Shown here: in pieces, positions 55,761 through 64,000 of the stretch
How the letters are laid out: every line of letters starts with the position of its first letter
Position numbering within the stretch: the stretch's first letter is position 1
NCBI GenBank assembly: GCA_039619475.1
Contig: CM077116.1
Span: forward strand, 28,531,191-28,595,190
Length of the DNA stretch: 64,000 nt
From: Icerya purchasi
Taxonomy: Eukaryota > Arthropoda > Insecta > Hemiptera > Monophlebidae
Direction of reading: 5' to 3'
The notes under the pieces: generated by a model
The model's database searches: none
What the model was told of the DNA's origin: nothing
Seen by the model: the letters and a program-made list of their open reading frames with translations, nothing else
Translations under genes and position numbers: made by a program

Positions 55761-56964
55761 AACAAACAATTATGATAATGATAAAACTTACCCGGTATTA
55801 TTTTACGACAATGAACATAATTTTAAAGACTACAAAGTCATGATGGAAAAATTAGATAAAACAGCAATCAGTAATTTAAGCGCAGCAAAATTATTAAAAA
55901 CACTGGGATACTGCAAAAACATAATTGAAATTAAACGTACAAGTAGGGGAAATATAACTATTTATTTCCAAGACAGTGAAACAGCCAATGAACTGACAGA
56001 AGACGACAGAATCAAGCAGAAGGGATACCGAGTTTATATTCCGATCTTTTTCATTACTAGATCGGCGGTAATAAAAGATGTAGATACTAGCTACAATGTA
56101 AAGGAATTATATGACGATATAGAATGCGATAAATTTATATTAGAGAAAGCAGAACGCTTAAATAGAAGAAAAATCGTAGATGACCAAGTAACGTATATTC
56201 CAAGTAAATCAATCAAATTAACATTCTATGGACAAACATTCCCTCAATATATATTTATTAACCGAGTGAGATTTGCATGTGAACCTTACATAACTAACAT
56301 AAGACAATGCGCAGTCTGTCTAAGATTTGGACACACAGCTAGAAATTGTAAAAGCAATAACAAACGGTGTGCAGCATGCGGAGAAACTACACACATGAGA
56401 GAAAATTGTAATAACCAAGCGCAATGCGTCAACTGCTTCGGAATACATACAGCGACTGATAGAGAATGCCCGGAGAGAATAAGACAAAATAACATCAAAG
56501 AGTTGATGGCATATAAAAATCTTTCATATGGAGAAGCCTCCATAGAGATACCCAAAAACCAATCAGGAAATTACTTTTCTGCTAGAAAATCTAATAGATT
56601 TCTACCATTAGCAAATATGGAAGAGGACTTTCCCGAACTCGGTGAAAAGACTAGCAACCGTAATAATATACCAGCATATGTTGAACCTCCCATTTCGAAA
56701 CAAGGCTACAAAATACATGTACCGCGCAAAATCAAGTCACATACACCTTTGTCTATTAATACACATCTGACCAATAAACGAAGCTACTCTAAAACACTAG
56801 GCAGCTCTCCTGGAGCACCGGAAGAAAATTTTAAAAAAGATACAAATATATCTATGAAAGGAATAGAAGATCTCAAATTTAATACAGTTAAAGGAAATAA
56901 CACAACGAATGAGGAAAGAAAAGTAAATACAACAAAAATGGGAAACATTAATTTTCTAAACTAA
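55741..56964 (+). CDS. I-clade ORF1, gag-like protein with three CCHC knuckles
   Basis: The frame is open for 408 codons from the ATG at 55741. The next ATG pair is at 55840, but conserved-looking sequence (YPVLFYDNEHNFKDYK) precedes it, so the true start was probably upstream and has been lost. An RRM-like N-terminal region (YCKNIIEIKRTSRGNI and nearby) spans residues 45-130. The knuckles are CAVCLRFGHTARNC, CAACGETTHMRENC and CVNCFGIHTATDREC at about residues 187-245. The C-terminus is polar and Lys/Asn-rich. Such proteins bind element RNA. No internal stop is present, unlike ORF2. Confidence 0.88.
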   Translation: MLFQVSETNNYDNDKTYPVLFYDNEHNFKDYKVMMEKLDKTAISNLSAAKLLKTLGYCKNIIEIKRTSRGNITIYFQDSETANELTEDDRIKQKGYRVYIPIFFITRSAVIKDVDTSYNVKELYDDIECDKFILEKAERLNRRKIVDDQVTYIPSKSIKLTFYGQTFPQYIFINRVRFACEPYITNIRQCAVCLRFGHTARNCKSNNKRCAACGETTHMRENCNNQAQCVNCFGIHTATDRECPERIRQNNIKELMAYKNLSYGEASIEIPKNQSGNYFSARKSNRFLPLANMEEDFPELGEKTSNRNNIPAYVEPPISKQGYKIHVPRKIKSHTPLSINTHLTNKRSYSKTLGSSPGAPEENFKKDTNISMKGIEDLKFNTVKGNNTTNEERKVNTTKMGNINFLN

Positions 56965-57203
56965 AAAATAAACCAAAAAAATGAAAAAGATCATAATCCA
57001 GAAAGACAGAACAAGGAAGAAAAAAAATTCAATAAAACTAATAATAAAAACAATAGTAATAACTTTTCTGGTACGGACAGCACTAGAACTACTCGTACTG
57101 TCAGTAAAAAATAAAAATAGTAAATATCACGTTTAGTTGTATTTTAACTTGACATAAAAAAGTAATAATAATAATAAAAACTTGCTAATATTAACATATA
57201 ATA

Positions 57204-57941
57204 ATGGACACAATGAATAAAATTGATATTAACCTTTGGAATTGTCGAAGTATATATTCAAACATTGAAGAACTTAAACGGATGTATCATCAACAAAACA
57301 TCTTAATCGGAGTATTATGTGAAACTTGGTTGAAAACGAAACAGACATTTAAAATTAAACGTTACAATATTATCCGATGTGACAAAGCTGCATCAGCTGG
57401 TGGAGGCACCGCAGTGCTTATCCACAAATCTCTCACTTATAAACTTAATTTTAAAGAAAATATACGTAACAAAATACAGATAGTTTGCGCAGATATACAA
57501 ATACAGGAAAACGTGACAATAACTATAATGGCTGTATATGCAGCACCCAGACATAGCCTAACTTGTGACCAGTAGGAAGCAATTAAATCTAGAATAACAA
57601 ATAACCGATATATCATAATGGGAGATTTCAATGCTCATCACACCACATGGGCTAATACCAGTAATAACTTTGAAGGAACAGAATTACGACAATTTATCGA
57701 TAATAATAACTTAATAAATATGAATCTTGATAAACCTACAAATATAGCTAGAAGTGAACAACAGAATTCCAACATAGACCTAATACTATGTATGACCAAT
57801 GTAGCGGCAAAGTGTACAGTGAATATTCAGAAAGATCCCTTCGGAAGCGATCACTTACCGATCAGGATAGAACTTATTACCCAAAAATCAAAAAAAACAA
57901 GAAATCATCAACAGCCAAAACATAAAAACAACTTACGTTAA
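57204..57941 (+). pseudogene. I-clade ORF2, endonuclease domain
   Basis: It begins MDTMNKIDINLWNCRSIYSN, the usual start of the domain. VLCETWLK (catalytic Glu), GGGTAVLIHKSL and MAVYAAPRHS follow, then an in-frame TAG at 57573-57575. The frame continues beyond it with YIIMGDFNAHHTTWA (catalytic Asp-Asn) and ends near GSDHLPIRIEL (Asp-His). Apart from the single stop the domain is well preserved. After 57941 the frame shifts by one base (KTTYVKCFKLTDW in the next frame). The domain nicks target DNA to prime reverse transcription. Confidence 0.9.
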
Positions 57942-59060
57942 ATGCTTTAAATTAACTGACTGGAGCAAATACCATACCTACACTATAAATGAAACCAAAA
58001 AAATGAACACATCAAATTTAGGGAATGAAGACTTATCTACACAATATAAAATAATAAAGAACGTTATTAATAAAGCGATTGAAGCATCCACACCAACTAT
58101 TAAAGCTAAAACTAGGCTAAAACCATACAAGCACCCATGGTGGGATAGCGAATGCAATGCAGCAGTAGCTAGACGACGATTATTACTAAACGAGTTTAAT
58201 CGATGCCCCACAATAAATAATTATACTAAATTTACCATAGAGCAAGCTAAAATCAAAAAACTAATAAAAAAGAAAAAAAGAGAGGCTTGGATGGAATATT
58301 GTAAAAGTCTGGAACCTAGGGCTAACTCCACTCAGACATGGCGTAAAATAAAAGAAATAAAAAATACGTCATTTACTGGTCAAAATAAAAACGTGGATAC
58401 AACTTGGATAAAACAATTCGAACACAATAGCAAAGATAAAACGATCCTTACAACAATAAATCAGGTGTATGATGAATACTTTCAAAGCCCCGTATCACTC
58501 AATGAGTTAGAACAGGTGTTGAAAAGCAATAAAAACACTGCACCCGCATCAGGTGAAATACCCCCTATAGAGCTATACGAGAATTGCCGATAGAAACAAA
58601 ACAACTACTAATCCATTTCTATACTAAGTCGTTACAGTACACATACATACCAGAAGACTGCAGACACCATATAGTATGCCCCATATTAAAACTAGATAAG
58701 GAAAAATATAGACCCATAACCACTATGGAAAATATAATAAAATTGAGGCTAGAGTGGTATCTTAATAAACTCGATCTATTACCAAAAACTCAATACGGAT
58801 TTCGAAAAGGATTCGGCACTCGAGATTGTATTAATATATTCAACACAGATATCCAAATAGCATACTCCAAAAATCATTATATGATAGCAATTTTTATAGA
58901 TATTAAAGGAGCATACGACTCGATTAATTTAAGTAAATTAGCAGAAATTATGACGAATTTAGGCATTTCTAGCAATATTGTAAAATGGATACATTCCTAC
59001 TTATCAAACCGTCAGCTCACAGTGAAATTTCAAAATCAACTATATGGTATGCAGTGCTAG
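57942..59060 (+). pseudogene. I-clade ORF2, linker and first half of reverse transcriptase
   Basis: The first frame (to 58593) has the pre-RT linker with HPWWDSECNAAVARRR and ends in NTAPASGEIPPIELYENC, where PGxDxI is expected. A frameshift near 58585 leads to YIPEDCRHHIVCPILKLDKE, KYRPITTMENIIKL, TQYGFRKGFGTRDCINIF and AIFIDIKGAYDSINLSKLAE. A further frameshift near 59050 leads to the second half. The RPIS block reads RPIT. The domain is otherwise complete. Confidence 0.9.
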
Positions 59061-60921
59061 AGGAACACCGCAAGGTGCTGTCCTCTCTCCTTTACTATAC
59101 ACACTATATACAAAAGAAATTGATCAACTAGATAGCAAAAAAGTAAAAATATTGCAATATGCAGACGATATAGTCATGTATTCAGTAGCCGCTAATCTTA
59201 ATATAGCTATTAATAATCTTAAAGATAAAATTAAAGAATTCCAAGCTATCACAAATAGGCTGGAACTTGAAATATCACCAGGAAAAACAAAAGGCACAAT
59301 ATATACAAGACATCGAATACTATCTAGTCCACTGATAAAACTGGCAGGAAACAGCATTAAGTTCAGCAATGAAAGTAAATACTTAGGCATGACCTTTGAT
59401 AGTCGGTCTACTTGGGCTACTGAAATAAAAAATATACAAACAAAATGCGAAAATGGACTTAATATATTGCGGGTACTAAATGGAGTCAAATGGGGCTGCC
59501 ATCCAAAGACTAATACAATGATATATAAATCATTAATAAGACCGCACATAGATTACGCAGCAATAACAATAACCACCGCCAGCAAAAATCGAAAAAAGAA
59601 TATACAAGCAGTACAAAATAAAGCACTCAGGTTAATAACAGGCGCATTTAAAACAACCCCCATTCATGTGCTACATTACGAAACCGCAGAGATTACGACT
59701 GATTTAAGAACACAATACATAGCAGATAAATACATGTTAAAAATCAAATCAAATCCAGGTCACCCCCTTAACAATAGGTTACTAATATTAACCGAACTTA
59801 TTAACAATAATAATTACTGGACTAATAAAAGTATACCTGCTTTAGTCGATAGTAGACAGCGCCTAAAGGATATCGAACCATTCGAAGAATCGAAATTAAA
59901 GTATAAGGACATAGACTATTTCAATATGCTAGAAAATATCCACATAGATATAACAAATGAATTTGAAAAAGTTTACCAGGAATATAATGAAAAAATATTA
60001 CAAGACATAGTGGAAAAGAAATATCGTCTTTATGAACAGATTTATACTGATGGGTCATTAAATATAGAAAAAAGAGTTTGTTCCTGCGCAATATACAATA
60101 AAACTACAAACAAATATCGAACGTTCCGAATCCCCATGACAAATTCGTCATGTACAACTGAATTATACGCGCTCTATCAAGCAATCGACAAATTCGTAAA
60201 CACCGAAAATAGAAATCATAATTTTCTGATATTAACCGATTCACTGAGCGCATTATATAAAATTATAAATGACACAACTGACAACAATATCGTTTGGAAA
60301 ATAAAAAGGAAAATAGAATCTGCAAAAGTAAAATACAATAATCACGTAGTGCTAAAGTGGATACCAGGACATAGCGGAATAAAAGGGAATGAATTCGTGG
60401 ATAACTTAACAAAAAAAGTTACCGAAAATCGGAAATGTGAACAAATTAAATATCACTGGACAGATTACGTACATACCGTTAAAAATATAGTAACAAATAA
60501 ACAAAAAATTAATTTTGAACAGAATAGCATGAACAGTGGAAAATATTATTTCAATATACAAAAAGAGCAACAGATTAAGAACCCATGGTACCTTCAAGTG
60601 AACGAGAACCTACCTAGCAACTACATAAAGCAAATCATCCGGCTTAGAACAGGGCATACCAGAATAGCAGATCGTTTAAAAAAATTGAACATTATTGAAT
60701 CGGATAAATGTCAGCACTGTAATAAAGACTATGAAGAAAATATTAACCATCTCCTATGGCAATGTGTTCAGTTCCAAAAACAACGAGAAGAACTTACAAA
60801 TAGATTAACTCAAGTATATCACACGTTACCGATAAACACAGTAACCATACTCACAAATCCACTAGGTCAGGCATGTAAACAACTTTATCAATACCTCAAA
60901 AAATGCAATATTGAAATTTAA
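59044..60921 (+). pseudogene. I-clade ORF2, second half of RT, RNase H and zinc finger
   Basis: A 625-codon open frame starts GTPQGAVLSPLLYTLY, then the catalytic box ILQYADDIVMYSV and KYLGMTFDSRSTW. The RNase H residues are IYTDGSLN (Asp), TTELYALYQ (Glu), LTDSLSALYK (Asp) and GNEFVDNLTK (Asp). RLRTGHTRIADRL and a finger, CQHCNKDYEENINHLLWQC, follow. All catalytic residues are present. The frame lacks its own start and depends on the broken upstream parts, so I treat it as part of a pseudogene. Confidence 0.92.
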
Positions 60922-61011
60922 GACTTGAATATTATATTACATGTTTAACATATAAACTGGCTAAAAGGTTAAAAGATAAACCAAGCCAAAAAAAAAAAAA
61001 AAACAAAAAAA

Positions 61012-61490
61012 AGGTTTACAATTTTTTTTTTTTTTTTTGGCCTGGCAATAAGTCATTTAGCTACTATCATCAAGTCGGTGTAGGAATGATGCCGACTAAT
61101 GGTAAACACGTAATGTTAGAAATAAAACGTATAACATAACCTAGTTTAAATAGGCCAATAACGCATTCCGCGTTGGACTCGACTGAGCAGCGAACACTGG
61201 GGAAGTGAATTGCAGGCCACGTAGAATAAATGTAACAAACACGACGTAAATGATTTAACATAGCCCACAAATGCTGGAATCACTGCCCAAATTAGGTCTG
61301 AGACATCGCCGAAACACGACTGAGCAGCGAAACTTAAAATAGAAAATTATGTATCCCCAAGGTTAGCAAACTATTACATAGGTTAGACAATCATAATTGC
61401 ATCATCAACACGCATGCAAACACACATGAATATCAAACAATTTGGTATAGGGTAACAAATCATTACATTGATTAGGTAATGGTAGATGTA
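61012..61490. other. Unidentified segment starting with a T run
   Basis: A 19-base T run at 61021-61039 follows the A tail of the I-clade element almost directly. It could be the tail of a minus-strand retroelement occupying 61040 onward, but I recognise no coding sequence. The mariner begins at 61491. Confidence 0.4.
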
Positions 61491-62698
61491 TGAAGGCGGT
61501 CCCAGAAGTACCTGGCCTAACCTAGAGATGGCGGTAGTTGTTTGAAAAATATTACTGTGTTAAAAGGTACACAATCTGTAAAGCATATGTTACAACTTTG
61601 AAGACGCTGCGTTGTTTAGTATTTGTTTGGCAGCCATCAGTAGTGAACGTTATCAGTGAATTCGTAAAAATGGAAAAAATCAGTCACCGTTACGTCGTAC
61701 AATACTTTTATTTGAAAGGTCTCAGCCCCAATCAATATAAAAGCTGAACTAGATTCTACTTTGGGAGAGTCTGCTCCTTCGTTTGCAAAATATTGGGTAG
61801 CAAAGTTTAAACGAGGCCGTACGGGCTGCCAAGACGAACATCGCAGTGGTCGACCAAATGAGGTGACCACGCCAGAAATGGTGAAGAAAATCCACAAAGC
61901 GGTATTGGATGATCGTCGACTGAAAGTGCGCAAGCTAACAGACATGGTAAACATTTTAAAAAGTGCGGTACATCGCATATTGTCAGAAAATTTGAACCTG
62001 AGAAAGCTGTGTGCAAGATGGGTGCCGCGTTTGCTCACACTCGAGCAAAAACAGCGCCGTGAAGATATTTCCAGCAATAAAGCAGACTTTTTGCGTCGTT
62101 TCACAACCATGGATGAAACATTAGTCCATCACTTCACACCTGAGTCAAAAGAACAGTCAAAACAATGGACTGAAAGGGGAAAATCGGCTGCAAAGAATGC
62201 GAAGAATGTTACATCTGCAGGTAAGGTCATGGCGTCGGTTTTTTGGGATGCGCGTGGGGTAATTTTCATTGATTATCTTGAAACAGGAAAAACATCAACG
62301 GCGATTATTATGCGAAATGAAATCAAGAAAAAACGGCTGCATTTGGCTAAAAATAAAGTGTTGTTTCATCATGACAATGCACCAGCTCACAGATCCAAAA
62401 TTTATGAGTTAAAATTTCAATTGCTTCCTCATGCACCCTATTCGCCAAATTTAACCCCCTCGGATTATTTTCTTTTTCCAAACTTGAAAAAATGGCTCAG
62501 TGGTCAAAAATTTTCCAGCAATGAAGAAGTGAAATCGGCAGTTAATGGCTATTTTAAGAGGAGCTCGACGGTTCCTATTATAAACAGGGTATCGCTGAAA
62601 AAAGAGCTGAAAGGAGATTATGTTGAAAAATAAAGATATTTTTTTCCAAAATACTTGTGTTTTCTTTGTTAGGCCAGGTACTTCTGGGACCACCCTCG
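61491..62698 (+). mobile_element. Mariner transposon with both terminal repeats and TA duplication
   Basis: The left end (61491 on) and the complement of the right end (to 62698) share GGTCCCAGAAGTACCTGGCC and the four bases after it. Three mismatches lie in the outer 7 bp, giving 31-bp terminal repeats. TA flanks both ends (61489-61490 and 62699-62700), the hallmark target duplication of the Tc1/mariner superfamily. The length of 1208 bp is slightly short of the usual 1.3 kb because of several small deletions in the transposase. Confidence 0.95.
61672..62633 (+). pseudogene. Mariner transposase with one or more frameshifts and small deletions
   Basis: The start MEKISHRYVVQYFYLKGLSP (61672) is followed by a one-base frameshift near 61733. 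The rest reads in one frame: ESAPSFAKYWVAKFKRG, a CQDEHRSGRP linker, SAVHRILSENLNLRKL, WVPRLL (mariner linker motif), TMDET (first Asp), SVFWDARGVIFIDYL, HHDNAPAH (second Asp), YSPNLTPSDYFLFPNLK (third Asp) and KGDYVEK at the end. Spacing between the second and third Asp is 29 residues instead of 34. About 8 residues are missing before FLRRF, about 9 near TSTAIIM, and part of the C-terminus is lost. These are probable inactivating deletions. PNL replaces PDL in the usual YSPDLAPSD. Confidence 0.92.
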
Positions 62699-62700
62699 TA

Positions 62701-64000
62701 CCATCGACACACATGCAAGTGCACGAGCATACAAAGCAACTTAGCACAGGTTGGCTAGTTACATTAGCATTGGCTGGTTATAGGTATAATAAAGCACATA
62801 CCTGAAGCATACGAAAAAACAGCACAGATTTGGTAGGTGTTAGAAAAATTTAAAGTTAGCTGGTTAAAAAGACTTTCCCCTAATCTCGGTTTTGGTCAGG
62901 TGCTGTTACTGAGCAATAGTACTGGTGCCTGCAGAGAATAAAGCATGCTGTTGCATTAAGGCGTGATGGGGGTTTAGATATCTGGTTTTTACGTCTGTAT
63001 CACTGAAGATGCATCAAACAGAAGGAAGTAGTTGGTGTACAATGTGTCAGCATGATGGTATGACTCTTCCTTGAGAGCTTAGGAGGAAAAGGAGATTGTG
63101 GTCATGTTAGTATTATTCTGTTTTATTTATTTAATTTTGTATTTTATTAAAAATTGTACCTGCAAAAAATCCAATAAAATGGGTATTCAACCAGTACATT
63201 TATAATTTCTGTCCCAGAAAGAAACATTATATATCTACTAATGAGTATCAGAAGAAAAAAAATCGAAATAGCAGCAATTATCAATGACATTGATTGAATG
63301 TTTAGTCAGCAAAAATGAATAATAGGTGATGGAGCTGAAGAGTTATTAAGCAGATTGTCTTGTTAGCGTTTGTCATTTGAATTAATTGGTTTCAATGTTA
63401 CTGCGTACTTCGGGAAAAAAATCGATCCGACGGGCGTCTTATCGAATTTATTACACTGAAAGAAATAGCGTCGGAAACATTGTAGATATATATATTTTTT
63501 TTTTGACAGTAGCAAATTAAACGCTCACATATAATCGTATAGCACAGACCGTTGCGAGATTGAGTAATGTAAACAGAAATAATCAATTTTTTTTACAAAA
63601 TTACCGTAAATTTCCCAACCTGCTTCTCGATCGAATGTACTCGTATACGAGAGCATGATTTCGTTATACGATAAACTTTATTCATAGTGATTTTTTTAAT
63701 TTCGTGGAAGGAGTGAATCTCCAACACACCGCTGTCACCCCTATCGCGCTAATAATTAAATTATTCCTTTTTATTATAGAGAATCACGATGTTCTTTAAA
63801 TAGTTGTCATCGATTCCTTTTTTTTTTTTTTTTTGGAAACTGTACTTTATTTTAAGATATAATCGGTTATTGTTTTATATGTTTAGATTATTGTTTCTGC
63901 GTAGTGCTTGTCTAGTGTTTCCGAGTATGAAAAAATTCTTAGGGTTATCGATAGCTTTAAAATCCGGAGGATTACGAAAATATTTTTATAATTTTATATG
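62701..64000. other. No gene recognised
   Basis: Mostly AT-rich non-coding DNA. The part up to about 63200 is less AT-rich and could be the rest of whatever the mariner inserted into. A T run lies at 63817-63834. Confidence 0.5.

Larger units (their letters stand above)
55760..61011 (+). mobile_element. Nearly complete I-clade retrotransposon
   Basis: It contains, in order, a gag-like ORF1 with three zinc knuckles (to 56964), ORF2 with endonuclease, RT, RNase H and terminal finger (57204-60921), a 3' untranslated region and an A-rich tail (60989-61011). The 5' end appears truncated near the start of ORF1, because coding homology runs into foreign sequence near 55750. It is the most complete element in the window. 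ORF2 carries one stop and at least three frameshifts. Confidence 0.9.

Noticed and set aside
1..64000. CRISPR array, bacterial operon or prophage
   Set aside because: No regularly spaced direct repeats, no ribosome-binding-site-led gene runs. Composition and elements are those of an arthropod nuclear genome.

Overview
The window reads as AT-rich animal nuclear DNA, almost certainly from an insect or another arthropod. It carries long A/T homopolymers, TA and TAA microsatellites, and a dense layer of decayed transposable elements of typical insect lineages: R1-, Jockey-, I-, CR1-like and RTE-clade non-LTR retrotransposons, mariner, piggyBac, tRNA-derived SINEs and foldback MITEs. I see no bacterial operon, CRISPR array or rRNA gene. 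The only convincing host coding sequence is one GC-richer exon at 28869-29376. It begins with a signal-peptide-like N-terminus and ends at a splice donor, so most of the window is probably intron and intergenic DNA.

Layout. 1-5.5 kb: a SINE fragment, a CR1-like 3' end, a piggyBac fossil and an endonuclease remnant. 5.5-9 kb: a mariner remnant, SINE-A copy 1, a perfect 47-bp-arm palindrome and an RTE remnant. 9.8-13 kb: a foldback MITE and a truncated R1-clade insertion in a TA microsatellite. 13.8-17.4 kb: three non-LTR fragments stacked on the minus strand. 17.4-25.3 kb: a three-level nest, in which a SINE is split by a nearly full-length R1-clade element that is itself split by a Jockey-clade element; SINE-B follows. 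25.7-27 kb: a second copy of the RNase H-bearing I-clade element. 28.5-29.4 kb: the host exon. 29.8-30.35 kb: a second foldback MITE with a SINE inside it. 31.8-48.5 kb: CR1-like, I-like, RTE and Jockey remnants and a dispersed repeat pair. 50.7-51.7 kb: a stretch without recognisable elements and with TAAT-rich motifs. 51.9-53.5 kb: two long inverted-repeat structures, the first with hammerhead-like motifs and a Penelope-like layout. 54.5-61 kb: RTE 3' ends and a nearly complete I-clade element. 61.5-62.7 kb: a mariner with both terminal repeats and a TA duplication.

How the parts relate. Essentially all recognisable coding capacity belongs to self-copying elements, and all of it is broken except one gag-like ORF. 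The most informative content is relational. Target-site duplications give the relative age of several insertions. The three SINE-A copies end in the same kind of short hairpin plus trinucleotide tail as the RTE elements here, which fits SINE mobilisation by RTE machinery. Family names rest on protein motifs read by eye; no database search was possible.
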